Source of the DNA: Pseudomonas sp. Teo4
GTDB taxonomy: Bacteria; Pseudomonadota; Gammaproteobacteria; Pseudomonadales; Pseudomonadaceae
NCBI RefSeq assembly: GCF_034387475.1
Contig: NZ_JAXCIL010000002.1
Coordinates: 248,001 to 312,000, forward strand
Reading direction: 5' to 3'
Length of the DNA stretch: 64,000 nt
Shown here: positions 50,814 to 64,000 of the stretch, piece by piece
Numbering within the stretch: the stretch's first letter is position 1
Layout: each line of letters begins with the position of its first letter
Notes under the pieces: generated by a model
Told to the model about the DNA's origin: nothing
The model's input: only the letters and a program-made list of their open reading frames with translations
The model's database searches: none
Made by a program: the position numbers and the translations under genes

Positions 50814-53637
50814 AGTGGCGCACCTCACCGGAACCGCTCAGGTTGTCGACGCAACGTTCGCAGATTTCCGGGTGTTCCGGGTGGCTGCCGACGTCAGCGC
50901 GGAAGTGCCAGCAACGGCCGCACTTGGCGTGGCCGGACTTGACCACTTTCAGTTTGAGGCCTTCCACTTCGGTAGCAACGGCATCTGCAGGCGCCTGGAC
51001 GAACGGCACCACGCTGGCGGCCGAGGTGATCAGCACGAAACGCAGTTCGTCGCCCAGCTTGGCCAGGTCGGCGCTGAGGGCGTCTTCGGCGAACAGGGTG
51101 ACTTCCGCCTGCAAGTTGCCGCCAATGACCTTGGCCGAACGCTGGTTCTCCAGCTCCTTGTTGACCGCAGCCTTGACCGCCATGACGCGATCCCAGTAGG
51201 CGCGATCCAGCTCGGTGCCTTCCGGCAGTTCGCTCAGGCCTTCGTACCAGCCGTTGAGCATCACCGACTCGTTACGCTCGCCTGGCAGGTACTGCCAGAT
51301 CTCGTCGGCGGTGAACGCCAGGATCGGCGCGATCCAGCGCACCAGTGCCTCGCTGATGTGGTACAGCGCGGTCTGGCAGGAGCGACGGGCGACACTGTTG
51401 GCGCCGGTGGTGTACTGGCGGTCCTTGATGATATCGAGGTAGAAGCCACCCAGCTCCTGCACGCAGAAGTTGTGGACTTTGGAGTAGACGTTCCAGAAAC
51501 GGTACTCGCTGTAGTTCTCTTCCAGCTCGCGCTGCAGCAGCAGGGTGCGGTCCACCGCCCAACGGTCCAGGGCGATCATGTCTTCCGGGGCCAGCAGGTC
51601 GCGGGCCGGGTCGAAGCCGGACAGGTTGGAGAGCAGGAAGCGCGCGGTGTTGCGGATGCGGCGGTAGGCATCGGCGCTGCGCTGCAGGATCTGCTCGGAC
51701 ACGGCCATCTCACCGGAGTAGTCGGTGGCGGCAACCCACAGGCGCAGGATGTCGGCGCCCAGGGTGTTGTTGACCTTCTCTGGCTCGATGGTGTTGCCCA
51801 GCGACTTGGACATCTTGCGGCCGTTCTCGTCCACGGTGAAGCCGTGGGTCAGCAACTCGCGATACGGCGCGTGGTTGTCGATGGCGCAACCGGTCAGCAA
51901 GGACGAGTGGAACCAGCCACGGTGCTGGTCGGAGCCTTCCAGGTACAGGTCGGCGCGCGGGCCGGTGGCGTGGCCGATATCGTGGGAGCCACGCAGCACA
52001 TGCCAGTGGGTGGTACCGGAGTCGAACCAGACGTCCAGGGTATCGGCGATCTTGTCGTACTGGCCAGCCTCATCACCCAGCAGCTCGGCGGCGTCCAGCT
52101 TGAACCAGGCCTCGATGCCTTGCTGCTCGACACGCTTGGCCACTTCTTCCATCAACTCGACGGTGCGCGGGTGCAACTCGCCGGTCTGCTTGTGCAGGAA
52201 GAACGGAATCGGCACGCCCCAGTTGCGCTGACGCGAGATGCACCAGTCCGGACGGTTGGCAATCATCGCGTGCAGACGAGCCTGGCCCCAGGCCGGGACG
52301 AACTTGGTCTCTTCGATGGCCTTGAGCGCGCGCTCACGCAGCGGCTCGCCGGTGGTTGGCTGCTTATCCATGCCGACGAACCACTGCGCGGTAGCGCGGT
52401 AGATCAGCGGAGTCTTGTGGCGCCAGCAGTGCATGTAGCTGTGGCTGATGGTTTCGGTGTGCATCAGCGCACCGACTTCGCTCAGCTTCTCGACGATGGC
52501 CGGGTTGGCCTTCCAGATGAACTGGCCGCCGAAGAAGTCCAGCGAATCGACATACACGCCGTTGCTCTGCACCGGGGTGAGGATGTCGTCGTTGACCATG
52601 CCGTAGCGCTTGCAGGTGACGAAGTCGTCTTCACCGTAGGCAGGTGCCGAGTGGACCACACCGGTACCAGCGCCCAGCTCAACGTAGTCAGCCAGGTAGA
52701 TCGGCGACAGGCGGTCGTAGAACGGGTGACGGAAGTTGATCAGCTCCAGTGCCGAACCTAGGGCGGTGGCCAGCACCGAGCCTTCCAGGTTGTAGCGCTT
52801 GAGGCACGACTCGACCAGTTCTTCAGCCAGCACCAGCAGACGCTCGCCGGTATCGACCAGGGCGTACTTGAACTCCGGGTGGATGTTCAGCGCCTGGTTG
52901 GCGGGAATGGTCCACGGGGTGGTGGTCCAGATCACGATGGCGGCTGGCTTGGCCAGCGCTGGCAGGCCAAAGGCGGCGGCCAGCTTGTCGGCATCGGCGA
53001 CCGGGAAGGCCACGTCGATGGTCTGGGATTTCTTGTCGGCGTATTCGACTTCGGCTTCGGCCAGTGCCGAACCGCAATCGAAGCACCAGTTCACGGGCTT
53101 GAGGCCCTTGAACACGAAGCCTTGCTTGACCATTTCAGCCAGGGCGCGGATTTCACCGGCCTCGTTGCTGAAGTTCATGGTCTTGTATGGGTTGTCCCAG
53201 TCACCCAGCACGCCCAGGCGAATGAACTCGGTCTTCTGCCCTTCGATCTGCTCGGCGGCATACTCGCGGCACAGCTCGCGGGTACGGTCGGCGGTCAGGT
53301 GCTTGCCGTGGGTAACCTCGACCTTGTGCTCGATCGGCAGGCCATGGCAGTCCCAGCCTGGCACGTAGGGCGCATCGAAGCCCGACAGGGTCTTGGAACG
53401 GACGATCATGTCCTTGAGGATCTTGTTCAGCGCATGACCGATGTGAATCTTGCCGTTGGCATAGGGCGGGCCGTCGTGCAGGACGAACTTCGGACGGTCC
53501 TTGCCAATTTCGCGCAGCTTCTGGTACAGGCCAATGCTGTCCCAGCGCTGCAGAATCTGCGGTTCGCGCTGAGGCAGGCCGGCCTTCATCGGGAAGGCGG
53601 TGTCCGGAAGGTTTAGCGTGGCTTTGTAGTCGGTCAT
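50806..53637 (-). CDS. ileS: Isoleucyl-tRNA synthetase
   Basis: 943 aa class I synthetase from ATG 53635-53637 ([20 protein letters not shown]). HIGH motif in [21 protein letters not shown] in [11 protein letters not shown], large editing domain between, and a C-terminal zinc site [12 protein letters not shown] ... CERC. Overlaps ribF by 4 nt and lspA by 8 nt. Confidence 0.97.
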   Translation of the reverse strand: MTDYKATLNLPDTAFPMKAGLPQREPQILQRWDSIGLYQKLREIGKDRPKFVLHDGPPYANGKIHIGHALNKILKDMIVRSKTLSGFDAPYVPGWDCHGLPIEHKVEVTHGKHLTADRTRELCREYAAEQIEGQKTEFIRLGVLGDWDNPYKTMNFSNEAGEIRALAEMVKQGFVFKGLKPVNWCFDCGSALAEAEVEYADKKSQTIDVAFPVADADKLAAAFGLPALAKPAAIVIWTTTPWTIPANQALNIHPEFKYALVDTGERLLVLAEELVESCLKRYNLEGSVLATALGSALELINFRHPFYDRLSPIYLADYVELGAGTGVVHSAPAYGEDDFVTCKRYGMVNDDILTPVQSNGVYVDSLDFFGGQFIWKANPAIVEKLSEVGALMHTETISHSYMHCWRHKTPLIYRATAQWFVGMDKQPTTGEPLRERALKAIEETKFVPAWGQARLHAMIANRPDWCISRQRNWGVPIPFFLHKQTGELHPRTVELMEEVAKRVEQQGIEAWFKLDAAELLGDEAGQYDKIADTLDVWFDSGTTHWHVLRGSHDIGHATGPRADLYLEGSDQHRGWFHSSLLTGCAIDNHAPYRELLTHGFTVDENGRKMSKSLGNTIEPEKVNNTLGADILRLWVAATDYSGEMAVSEQILQRSADAYRRIRNTARFLLSNLSGFDPARDLLAPEDMIALDRWAVDRTLLLQRELEENYSEYRFWNVYSKVHNFCVQELGGFYLDIIKDRQYTTGANSVARRSCQTALYHISEALVRWIAPILAFTADEIWQYLPGERNESVMLNGWYEGLSELPEGTELDRAYWDRVMAVKAAVNKELENQRSAKVIGGNLQAEVTLFAEDALSADLAKLGDELRFVLITSAASVVPFVQAPADAVATEVEGLKLKVVKSGHAKCGRCWHFRADVGSHPEHPEICERCVDNLSGSGEVRHYA

Positions 53638-54584
53638 TTCAGGCTCTTCGTTAGCGGTTGAGCGTGCCAATGTGCACGTGCGGCGGCGATGTCCGCGTCG
53701 ATCGCCGACTTCAGCGCCTCCAGGGAGGCGAAACGCTGCTCTTCACGCAGCTTGTGGTGGAATTCCACCGTCAGGCGCCGGCCATACAGATCGCCGGCAT
53801 AATCCAGAAGATGAATCTCGAGGTGCGGGCGCCCATCACCGGCTACGGTGGGACGCACGCCGATATTGCCAACACCCGGCCAGGCCTTGCCGTCGATCTC
53901 GATGCTGGCCAGGTAGACCCCTGACAGCGGCACGCGGCGGCGCTTGAGCTGGATATTGGCGGTTGGGGTGCCAAGCTGGCGCGCCAGTTTCTGGCCATGC
54001 AGCACCCGCCCGGTAATGCTATACGGGCGGCCCAGCAGGTGTTCGGCCAGCTCGAAGTTGGCCTCGGACAGCGCCTTGCGCACCTCGGTGCTGCTGACGC
54101 GCAGGCCGTCTTGAATAACGGTATTGGCCGCTTCGACGGTGAAGCCTTCCTGGCGTCCGGCGTCGACCAGGAAGGCGAAATCGCCAGCGCGGTCGCAGCC
54201 GAAGCGGAAGTCATCGCCCACTTCAAGGTGCTTCACGCCCAGGCCATCGACCAGGATCGCCTTGACGAACGCCTCGGCGCTGAGTTTGCTCAAGCGCTGG
54301 TTGAAGGCCAGGCACAGGACGCGGTCGATACCTTCGGCGGCCAGCAGCTCGACTTTGTCGCGCAAGCGTGCCAGGCGCGCAGGCGCGGTGTCGGGAGCGA
54401 AATATTCGCGCGGCTGTGGTTCGAAGACCACCACGCAAGTGGGCAGGCCCAGGGCCTGACCGCGCTCGCGCAGGCGCGCCAGGATAGCCTGGTGGCCGCG
54501 GTGAACCCCGTCGAAGTTGCCAATGGTGGCGACACAGCCCCGGTGCTCGGGGCGCAGGTTGTGAAGACCTCGAACCAGCTGCAT
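53634..54584 (-). CDS. ribF: Bifunctional riboflavin kinase/FAD synthetase
   Basis: 316 aa from ATG 54582-54584 ([20 protein letters not shown]). N-terminal nucleotidyltransferase domain ([31 protein letters not shown]), C-terminal riboflavin kinase domain ([20 protein letters not shown]). Makes FMN and FAD. 118 bp after murJ, overlapping ileS. Confidence 0.96.
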   Translation of the reverse strand: MQLVRGLHNLRPEHRGCVATIGNFDGVHRGHQAILARLRERGQALGLPTCVVVFEPQPREYFAPDTAPARLARLRDKVELLAAEGIDRVLCLAFNQRLSKLSAEAFVKAILVDGLGVKHLEVGDDFRFGCDRAGDFAFLVDAGRQEGFTVEAANTVIQDGLRVSSTEVRKALSEANFELAEHLLGRPYSITGRVLHGQKLARQLGTPTANIQLKRRRVPLSGVYLASIEIDGKAWPGVGNIGVRPTVAGDGRPHLEIHLLDYAGDLYGRRLTVEFHHKLREEQRFASLEALKSAIDADIAAARAHWHAQPLTKSLK

Positions 54585-54702
54585 AACGCGCTTCTTGCTC
54601 ATAAAGTGGCCGATTATAACCACACCCGGGCGCTGGTGACAGGCAGCAGCGCCAAGGGGCGGCGTGGAATGCGAAAAACCGACGCCTGACCCGCCTTCAG
54701 CT

Positions 54703-56241
54703 TCAGTGCAGGGCCTTGCGGGCAAACTGCCGGGGCCGGAAACCGCACAGGTACAGGCAACCGAAATAGGTCACCACACCCGCCAGGATCAACGCTCCCA
54801 GGCGCACGAAACGTTCGAGCATGCCGCCTTGCTCCCAGGCCGGCAAATAATGCATGCCCACCAGCAACACCGCCGACATAAGCGTCACCGCCAATACCAG
54901 CTTGAGCAGGAACATGGCCCAGCCTGGCTGTGGCTGGAACAACTGCTGGCTGCGCAGCTTCCAGAACAGCAGCCCGGCATTGAGGCAAGCACCAAGGCTG
55001 ATGGCCAGGGCCAGGCCGGCATGCTGGAGCGGGCCGATCAAGGCCAGGTTGAACAGCTGGGTGCAGACCAGGGTGAAGATGGCGATTTTCACCGGCGTAC
55101 GAATATTCTGCTGCGCATAGAAGCCTGGTGCCAGTACCTTGACCAGAATGATTGCCAGCAGGCCCACGGAATACGCAATGAGCGCACGCTGGGTCATGGC
55201 CGCATCGAAGGCGCTGAACTTACCGTATTGGAACAGCGCCACTGTCAGCGGCTCGGCCAGGATCGCCAGGGCCAGGGTGCAGGGCAGTACCAGCAGGAAA
55301 CACAGACGCAGGCCCCAGTCGAGAATCCGCGAATACTCCTCACGGTCCTTGTTGGCGTAGGTCTTGGCCAAGGTCGGCAGCAGGATGGTGCCCAACGCTA
55401 CTCCCAATACGCCCGAGGGCAGTTCCATGAGGCGGTCGGCGTAGTACATCCACGACACCGAGCCCGCCACCAGGAAGGACGCGAAGATGGTGTTGATGAT
55501 CAGCGAAATCTGACTGACCGACACCCCAAGGATGGCCGGCAGCATTTGCTTGAGCACGCGCCAGACGCCAGTGTCCCGCAGGTTCAGGCGCGGCAGCACG
55601 AGCATGCCGATCTTCTTCAGCGCCGGCAGCTGGTACACAAGCTGCGCCAGGCCACCTGCCAGTACCCCCCAGGCCAGCGCCATGATGGGCGGGTCGAAAT
55701 AGGGCGTCAGCAACAACGCGAAGGCGATCATTGCCACGTTCAGCAGGGTCGGGGTGAACGCCGGGACAGAAAAACGGTTCCAGGTATTGAGGATCGCGCC
55801 CGCCAGGGACGACAGCGAGATCAGCAATATATAAGGAAAGGTCACCCGCAGCAGCGCGGTGGTCAGCTCATATTTCTCGGGGCTGTCAACGAACCCGGGT
55901 GCGGTTACCCACACCACCCAGGGCGCGGCGAGGATGCCCAAGGCGGTGACCAGGGCCAAGGCCAGGGTCAGCAGACCACTAACGTACGCGATGAACGTGC
56001 GGGTCGCTTCCTCGCCCTGCTGGGTCTTGTACTCAGCCAAAATCGGCACGAAGGCTTGCGAGAACGCGCCTTCGGCGAAAATGCGCCGCAGCAGGTTGGG
56101 CAGCTTGAAGGCGATGAAGAAGGCGTCGGTGGCGATACCAGCGCCAAATACACGCGCCAGGATGGTGTCACGTATGAAGCCCAGAACCCTGGAAATCATG
56201 GTGATGGAGCTGACAGCGGCGAGGGATTTGAGCAGGTTCAT
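54703..56241 (-). CDS. murJ: Lipid II flippase MurJ
   Basis: 512 aa with 14 membrane segments (MVF family). Starts [25 protein letters not shown], the conserved MurJ N-terminus; [33 protein letters not shown] segment present. Flips lipid II across the inner membrane for peptidoglycan synthesis. Divergent from rpsT, as in many gammaproteobacteria. Confidence 0.96.
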   Translation of the reverse strand: MNLLKSLAAVSSITMISRVLGFIRDTILARVFGAGIATDAFFIAFKLPNLLRRIFAEGAFSQAFVPILAEYKTQQGEEATRTFIAYVSGLLTLALALVTALGILAAPWVVWVTAPGFVDSPEKYELTTALLRVTFPYILLISLSSLAGAILNTWNRFSVPAFTPTLLNVAMIAFALLLTPYFDPPIMALAWGVLAGGLAQLVYQLPALKKIGMLVLPRLNLRDTGVWRVLKQMLPAILGVSVSQISLIINTIFASFLVAGSVSWMYYADRLMELPSGVLGVALGTILLPTLAKTYANKDREEYSRILDWGLRLCFLLVLPCTLALAILAEPLTVALFQYGKFSAFDAAMTQRALIAYSVGLLAIILVKVLAPGFYAQQNIRTPVKIAIFTLVCTQLFNLALIGPLQHAGLALAISLGACLNAGLLFWKLRSQQLFQPQPGWAMFLLKLVLAVTLMSAVLLVGMHYLPAWEQGGMLERFVRLGALILAGVVTYFGCLYLCGFRPRQFARKALH

Positions 56242-56491
56242 CGAAAAGTTTCACGCCAAGGGCAGAGGACGCTGCCAGACAGCGTCTTAATGTGCGATAC
56301 TCCCGCGCCTTCGCATGGGAGCCAAAAATTCCCGAGTTTACAGGTCGCGCAGCAGAAAGGAATATTTCCCTCTTGTTGGCGCACCGCTCGGCGGAACCCT
56401 GCAGGTGGCCTTGACATCCGCTCGACTGATCGGCATGATTCGCGGCCTATTTTGTTTGCTATTTACCTAAAGTCTTTCGAGGAGCTCGACG

Positions 56492-56770
56492 GTGGCCAAC
56501 ACACCTTCCGCCAAGAAACGTGCAAAACAGGCTGAGAAGCGTCGCAGCCACAACGCCAGCCTGCGTTCCATGGTCCGCACCTACATCAAGAATGTAGTTA
56601 AAGCCATCGACGCAAAAGACGCCGAAAAAGCGCAAGCCGCCTACATTCTGGCTGTGCCTGTAATCGACCGTATGGCCGACAAGGGCATCATCCACAAGAA
56701 CAAAGCTGCTCGCCACAAAGGCCGTCTGAATGGCCACATCAAGGCGCTGAAAGAAGCTGCAGCTGCCTAA
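56492..56770 (+). CDS. rpsT: 30S ribosomal protein S20
   Basis: 92 aa, basic helical protein: [20 protein letters not shown] ... [14 protein letters not shown] ... [20 protein letters not shown]. Start is GTG with GAGGAG upstream; rare start codons are known for rpsT in other bacteria and limit its expression. Followed by a terminator. Confidence 0.97.
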   Translation: MANTPSAKKRAKQAEKRRSHNASLRSMVRTYIKNVVKAIDAKDAEKAQAAYILAVPVIDRMADKGIIHKNKAARHKGRLNGHIKALKEAAAA

Positions 56771-56788
56771 GCGACGCGCTTGTCGAAA

Positions 56789-56812
56789 AACCGACCCTAG
56801 GGTCGGTTTTTT
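56789..56812 (+). terminator. Intrinsic terminator of rpsT
   Basis: AACCGACCC / GGGTCGGTT hairpin with T-run, about 20 bp after the stop. Confidence 0.9.
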
Positions 56813-56830
56813 ATTGCCTGCGATTTCGCT

Positions 56831-56948
56831 GCCTGTACCGGCCTCATCGCCGCGGTTCGTCGCCACGACGAGCCGGCTACAGGTAGTGCGTTGATCTCGA
56901 GGTCGGCGCGGTCCTTGTGGGAGCCGGCTTGCCGGCGATTGGGGCCGC
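56831..56948. repeat. REP-type elements
   Basis: GCCTGTACCGGCCTCATCGC near 56831, a variant with GGTTCGTCGCCACGACGAGC, and the inverse core GGGAGCCGGCTTGCCGGCGA near 56919. Between convergent genes. Confidence 0.75.
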
Positions 56949-56975
56949 AATGCGGCCCCTCCCCATTAATGCCAC

Positions 56976-59285
56976 CTACTTGGCAATCTGGATCTTCGGC
57001 GCCCACTGCAGCCACTCATCCTCAGCCTTGTCGAACAAGGCAAAGGTCTGCTGAGGCCTGGCCGGGTTACCCATCTGCTCGCCATCAGGTGTTGCGAAGG
57101 CAATACCACCGTCAATCAGCGTCTCCACCGACTCGGTGCGCACCGTGGCGCCTTTGAACAGCCCCCAATCAAAGCCAAAGCCACTGCTGTTCCAGAAGCG
57201 GCTGCCGCTACGCACCAGGGCGGCGTAGCGAGGCTCGATCAGGATGTGGATCAACACCCGGTCGGCATTCTGCCCAAGCTCAAAGCCCGTGACCTTGCCT
57301 ACCGCAACCTCACGGTAGGTGACGGGGACGCCCGGCTTTATAGAGCCACGGCGTGGCGCACTAAGCGTCAAAGGCAAGCCAACTTCCGCTTCGGTGAACG
57401 CCGGAGCATCTGCCAGCGCAATGAAATCGCGCTGCGGTCCCTTGTCCTTTGCCGCCGGCAACACTTCCAGATACTGCCCGCCCACCAGGGTGTCCAGGTT
57501 CTCGGTACGAACAAGACCAAGTGAAGGCTTCACCACCCAGAACTGGGTACCGACGCGCGCAATACGGTCAGCTGCCTCGGTAATGCGTGCACGCAGCAGT
57601 ACTGCCTGCAGGTCAGCAGTCAGGTCGACGCTCTCGACACTGCCCACATCCAGCCCACGGAAACGAATCGCGGTACCAGGCTTCAAGCCATCGGCCCGGT
57701 CTACACGAATGGTGACCAAAGTACCGGAACGGTTCACAGCCTCCTGGCTGTCATGCAGACGGAAGCGAGGGATTCGGCGCTTGAGCGCCACGTTCGGGGT
57801 TGGCGTGTCGAATGCAATCCCGCCCGCCATCAGCGTCTGCAACGACTCACTCTTTATCTTGATGCCCGACAGTCCACCGGTCAGCGTAATGCCACTGACA
57901 TTCCAAAACCGTGACGAGCCATTGACCAGGTTTTCGTATTCCTTCTCGATATGCACGCCAATCAGGATGCGCTTGCTGTTGCGCGCAAACTGGTAGCTCT
58001 GCACGCTGCCGACCTTCACTTGACGGTACATCACCGGGCTACCGATCTCGAGGGAGCCCAGCGTGTCGGCGAACAACACCATGTGCAGGCCCGGCGCTTT
58101 CAGGTCGAGCGGTGGCGCCTTGGGCCGGGCTTCGAACTCGCGCAGGGGCTTGGCGCCCTTCTCACCTGGGCGAATCGCGATGTAGTTACCCTTGACCAGG
58201 GCTTCCAGGCCGGTGATGCCTGCCAGCGAGATCGACGGCTTGACCACCCAGAACTGAGTACCTTCTACCAGATAGTCCTCGGCCAGCGGGTCCAGCGTCA
58301 GCTCGGCCGTGGCACTGCCCAGGTTGTCCTCCATCTTCAAGGCCTTGAGCGAACCGACCTGGATACCTTTGTACATCACCGGCGTACGACCGGCCTGCAG
58401 GCCTTCATAGTCGGTCAGTTTGACCTTGATCCGGATGCCCGCCTGGGCTGCATCGAAGTCTTCGTACAGACGGAACGGCAAGCTCGGGTCGGTGGGCGGG
58501 CTGTCTTTGCGGTACTCCGGTGTGGCGAAGGCGATACCCCCTGCCACGATGCTGGACAGCGACTCGCTGCGCACCTTCACCCCGGACAAGTCAGCGTCGA
58601 TGCTGATGCCGCTGGCATTCCAGAAACGCGTGTGTTTTCGCACCAGGCTGGCGTAAGCCGGCTCGATGAACACTTTGATCTCGACGGTTTCCTGGTCCTC
58701 GGACAAGCGGTAGCTCTTTACCCGGCCAACCTTGATTTGCTTGTAGAACACGGGGCTGTCGCGGTTAAGCGAGCCTAACCGGTCAGCTTTCAGGGTAAGG
58801 TGCAGGCCCGGCTCGGTATCCGATAGCGGTGGCGCCACCTCCAACGCAGTGAAACGCTTGGTGCGCTCCCCCTCGCCCGGACTGACAGCAATGTAGTTAC
58901 CCGACACCAGCGTTTCCAGGCCGGAAATGCCCGCCAGACTGACACTGGGCTTCACCAGCCAGAAGCGCGTCCCCTTGGTCAGGTGAGGCTCTGCAGCCTT
59001 GTTCATCTCGATGGTGGCGATCACCCCTTGGTTTTCGCCTTTGGCATCAAGTACAAGGCTCTTCACCTTGCCAACGGGCATGCCCTTGTAGATGACCTCG
59101 GTCTTGTTGGCGACGATTCCTTCACCACTCTCGAACCGAACCTCGATTTCCACACCAGCATCGCGATAGGCCTGCCAAGCCAACCACCCACCGATCAGCA
59201 AAGCGATCAGCGGCAAAATCCAGATAGCCGACCAATTTGAAGCTGGACGGGTTCTCGCCGTAGGCATATCACTCATGGTCGTCAT
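56976..59285 (-). CDS. pqiB: MCE-domain intermembrane lipid transport protein (LetB/PqiB type, six MCE domains)
   Basis: 769 aa. One N-terminal membrane helix (ASNWSAIWILPLIALLIGGWL), then six MCE/MlaD repeats, each with a core such as VIYKGMPVGKVKSL, VFYKQIKVGRVKSY, VMYKGIQVGSLKAL, VMYRQVKVGSVQSY, IRFRGLDVGSVESV and VTYREVAVGKVTGF. E. coli PqiB has three and LetB (YebT) seven, so this is closer to LetB in build. It forms a stacked tunnel between the two membranes. Start ATG at 59285 with GGAG upstream; it overlaps the membrane partner by 17 bp. Confidence 0.88.
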   Translation of the reverse strand: MTTMSDMPTARTRPASNWSAIWILPLIALLIGGWLAWQAYRDAGVEIEVRFESGEGIVANKTEVIYKGMPVGKVKSLVLDAKGENQGVIATIEMNKAAEPHLTKGTRFWLVKPSVSLAGISGLETLVSGNYIAVSPGEGERTKRFTALEVAPPLSDTEPGLHLTLKADRLGSLNRDSPVFYKQIKVGRVKSYRLSEDQETVEIKVFIEPAYASLVRKHTRFWNASGISIDADLSGVKVRSESLSSIVAGGIAFATPEYRKDSPPTDPSLPFRLYEDFDAAQAGIRIKVKLTDYEGLQAGRTPVMYKGIQVGSLKALKMEDNLGSATAELTLDPLAEDYLVEGTQFWVVKPSISLAGITGLEALVKGNYIAIRPGEKGAKPLREFEARPKAPPLDLKAPGLHMVLFADTLGSLEIGSPVMYRQVKVGSVQSYQFARNSKRILIGVHIEKEYENLVNGSSRFWNVSGITLTGGLSGIKIKSESLQTLMAGGIAFDTPTPNVALKRRIPRFRLHDSQEAVNRSGTLVTIRVDRADGLKPGTAIRFRGLDVGSVESVDLTADLQAVLLRARITEAADRIARVGTQFWVVKPSLGLVRTENLDTLVGGQYLEVLPAAKDKGPQRDFIALADAPAFTEAEVGLPLTLSAPRRGSIKPGVPVTYREVAVGKVTGFELGQNADRVLIHILIEPRYAALVRSGSRFWNSSGFGFDWGLFKGATVRTESVETLIDGGIAFATPDGEQMGNPARPQQTFALFDKAEDEWLQWAPKIQIAK

Positions 59286-59892
59286 CCGACTCCGTGTTAT
59301 CCCAGATCAGTCGGGGATCAAAAGTTAAAGCTGCGAGCATCGTCAGGATCACCACAGTGGCGAATGCAACGGCACCCAAGTTGGCTTCGACACTGGCGAT
59401 ACGCCCGAAATTCACCACGGCCACCAAAATGGCGATGACGAAGATATCGAGCATGGACCAGCGCCCAATGAATTCGATGAAGCGGTACATCAGAATCCTT
59501 TGCCGCGCCGACAAAGGCTGGTGACGCTGCACCGAGTAGAGCAGCAGGGCGATACCCACCAACTTGAAGGTGGGCACCAGAATACTGGCAATGAAGACCA
59601 CTGCGGCAATGGGCAGCATGCCGTGCTGTAGCAGGGTGATGACACCGGACATGATGGTGTCGGGGCTGCCTTGCCCGAGCGCGCTGACGGTCATGATCGG
59701 CAGCACGTTCGCCGGGATATAGAGAATCGATGCGGTAATCAGCAAAGCCCAGGTACGCACGATGCTGTTCGGACGACGCGCATGCACGATAGCGCCACAA
59801 CGCGTGCAGGTCTGCGTAGCGTTGTCGGCCTCCTGGTGGTTCAACTCGTGGCATTCATTACAGACCAGAATGCCTGCATCAATCGCCCGCAT
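59269..59892 (-). CDS. pqiA: PqiA/LetA-type membrane protein, second half
   Basis: 207 aa from ATG 59890-59892 with GGGAGG upstream. N-terminal zinc ribbon VCNECHELNH ... TCTRCGAIVHARR, then four membrane segments (SIVRTWALLITASILYIPAN, PIAAVVFIASILVPTFKLVG). In E. coli PqiA and LetA two such modules are fused (about 420 aa); here they are separate genes overlapping by 14 bp. Partner of the MCE protein. Confidence 0.85.
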   Translation of the reverse strand: MRAIDAGILVCNECHELNHQEADNATQTCTRCGAIVHARRPNSIVRTWALLITASILYIPANVLPIMTVSALGQGSPDTIMSGVITLLQHGMLPIAAVVFIASILVPTFKLVGIALLLYSVQRHQPLSARQRILMYRFIEFIGRWSMLDIFVIAILVAVVNFGRIASVEANLGAVAFATVVILTMLAALTFDPRLIWDNTESDDDHE

Positions 59893-60538
59893 GGAGATCC
59901 TCCCCCGAAAGTGCACTCCAGATCTGGTGCGGCGACATCACCACCTCAAGCCATACCTGAACCAGCAAAAGACTGATAAAGCAGAACAGGCCCAGCCCTA
60001 TGGTGAGCTCGGCCAGGTCGACAAGCTTGACGATTGCCACCAGCACGCCCATGAAATACACCTCGAGCATGCCCCAGTCCCGCAAGTGGTGGTAAATGCG
60101 ATAGAACAGCAGACCGTAGCTGCGCCCTACATTCAGACGAATGCTCAGGAGCACCAGCAGCTGGCACAGCAGCTTTATGACAGGAATGGCCATGCTACAC
60201 AGGAAGACCACCACGGCCACACCGCGCATTTCTGAATTGTACAGACCCAGTACTCCCGTCCAGACGGTGTCGTCAGAGGTCTGGCCGAGCAGATGCAGCT
60301 GCATGATCGGCAGGAAATTGGCAGGCACGTAGAGCAACAAGGCTGTCAGCACCAGGGCCAGGCTACGGTTGACCACATTGTGCCGGTGAGCGTACAGCTC
60401 ATAGCCGCAACGGGGACACTGGGCCTTCTCGTCATGCTGCAACACCGGCTTGCGCATCAACAGGTCGCATTCATGGCAGGCGACGAGTTCTTTGAGGGGA
60501 AGTTGGTCTAGCGCTTCAGGTTCTAAAGGGTTGGGCAT
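59879..60538 (-). CDS. pqiA: PqiA/LetA-type membrane protein, first half
   Basis: 219 aa. Zinc ribbon ACHECDLLMRKPVLQHDEKA QCPRCGYELYAHR, then four membrane segments (SLALVLTALLLYVPANFLPI and others). First gene of the lipid-transport operon; equivalent to the N-terminal module of E. coli LetA. Confidence 0.85.
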   Translation of the reverse strand: MPNPLEPEALDQLPLKELVACHECDLLMRKPVLQHDEKAQCPRCGYELYAHRHNVVNRSLALVLTALLLYVPANFLPIMQLHLLGQTSDDTVWTGVLGLYNSEMRGVAVVVFLCSMAIPVIKLLCQLLVLLSIRLNVGRSYGLLFYRIYHHLRDWGMLEVYFMGVLVAIVKLVDLAELTIGLGLFCFISLLLVQVWLEVVMSPHQIWSALSGEDLHAGD

Positions 60539-60637
60539 ACAGAGCTTCTGAATGGGTGCGTCGGCTCTATTCTAGTGATCTGGCTGGAAATGTGGGAGGC
60601 GACTATTGCCGGGGAAACAGAGGTTACGGCCGCTGCA

Positions 60638-60811
60638 TGGCACCGGCTTCGCCGGTGATCGCCGGCAAGCCGGCTTCCACATGGACCGCGACGCTCTCAA
60701 GATCATTGCAGTACCTGTAGGAGCCAGCTTGTCGTGGCGACGAACCGCAGCGATGGGGCCGGTACAGGCAACTCAAGACAGTTGCTCCCACAGCCTGCGG
60801 TGGGAGCCTAC
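60638..60811. repeat. REP-type elements between the transport operon and 5S rRNA
   Basis: GCACCGGCTTCGCCGGTGAT followed by CGCCGGCAAGCCGGC, then inverse variants with GAGCCAGCTTGTCGTGGCGA and CAGCCTGCGGTGGGAGCC. No gene in 60539-60871. Confidence 0.7.
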
Positions 60812-60831
60812 CTGGATAAACCCGGAAAAGA

Positions 60832-60867
60832 CAAAACCCCTACCTGCATGCGCAGATAGGGGTTTTG
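60832..60867 (-). terminator. Terminator of the rRNA operon
   Basis: Minus strand CAAAACCCCTATCTGCG / TGCAGGTAGGGGTTTTG hairpin, followed by TCTTTT, about 10 nt beyond 5S rRNA. Confidence 0.85.
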
Positions 60868-60876
60868 CGAAATGAA

Positions 60877-60994
60877 TCTTGACGATGACCTACTCTCACA
60901 TGGGGAAACCCCACACTACCATCGGCGATGCATCGTTTCACTACTGAGTTCGGGATGGGATCAGGTGGTTCCAATGCTCTATGGTCGTCAAGAA
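60877..60994 (-). rRNA. rrf: 5S ribosomal RNA
   Basis: About 118 nt on the minus strand, TCTTGACGACCATAGAGC ... GAACTCAGTAGTGAAACG ... GGTAGTGTGGGGTTTCCCC ... CATCGTCAAGA, with paired ends. Boundaries are good to a few nt. Confidence 0.95.
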
Positions 60995-61112
60995 ATTCTG
61001 TAGCCAGAATGTCTTAGGAACACTCTTGGCGAATTCGGATATGTGAATTTGTGATGTTACGAATTTTCGGTTATTTCGTCTTCACCACCGCAATCTGCGT
61101 CAGCAAATTGCT

Positions 61113-64000
<2,888 letters not shown>

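Noticed and set aside
50680..52761. 693-codon open frame on the plus strand
   Set aside because: Antisense shadow of ileS.
54664..56535. 623-codon open frame on the plus strand
   Set aside because: Antisense shadow of murJ; Q/G/R-rich composition.

Overview
The window reads as the chromosome of a Pseudomonas putida-group bacterium. The evidence is the gene order pilA/pilC-pilD-coaE-yacG ... ndh ... clpB-pgeF-rluD/bamD ... thiO ... minor pilins ... ispH-fkpB-lspA-ileS-ribF-murJ/rpsT, the high G+C content, and many short inverted repeats of the GCCGGCAAGCCGGC type typical of P. putida REP sequences. The window ends inside a ribosomal RNA operon on the minus strand (5S, then 23S missing only about the first 14 nt).

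Region 1 (1-15 kb, accessory metabolism and stress): an arsRBCH arsenic operon cut by the left window edge; a chemoreceptor; a three-gene envelope operon (CHASE2-domain membrane protein, small periplasmic protein, M48-peptidase lipoprotein); a divergent HxlR regulator/MFS exporter pair; and a tightly overlapping operon of chalcone-isomerase-like protein, DUF3833 lipoprotein, iron-sulfur photolyase and DUF2256 protein. The 3' part of the photolyase, the DUF2256 gene, a structured RNA leader and two small genes are present twice in tandem (10023-11241 and 11350-12597). The leader looks like a phage-type C4 antisense RNA, and the two copies differ by compensatory changes in its stems.

Region 2 (about 15.15-31.53 kb, defence island): it lies between a complete tRNA-Thr gene beside pilA and a degenerate copy of the 3' part of that tRNA and its terminator at 15151-15200. 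No integrase is visible. It holds two divergent gene pairs around 20.6 kb: a radical-SAM enzyme followed by a 1257-aa nuclease-STAND NTPase (minus strand), and a thymidylate-kinase paralogue followed by a 903-aa nuclease-STAND-TPR protein (plus strand). I could not match this arrangement to a described defence system. Next to it is a restriction-modification cassette (HTH regulator, N6-adenine methyltransferase, PD-(D/E)XK protein) whose genes overlap by GTGA and which is flanked by imperfect 55-bp direct repeats. The right end is gene-poor and degraded, and includes a frameshifted small gene.

Region 3 (31.5-60.6 kb, core genome): type IV pilus genes (pilA, pilC, pilD, then pilE/pilX/pilW/pilV and fimT, with no pilB or pilY1 here), CoA synthesis, type II NADH dehydrogenase, tRNA-Lys/Pro/Asn behind a strong promoter, ClpB with a heat-shock-like promoter, RluD, BamD, thiamine synthesis (ThiO), IspH, signal peptidase II, IleRS, RibF, MurJ, ribosomal protein S20, and a LetAB/PqiAB-type lipid transport operon with six MCE domains and a split membrane partner.

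Region 4 (60.8-64 kb): 5S and 23S rRNA on the minus strand.
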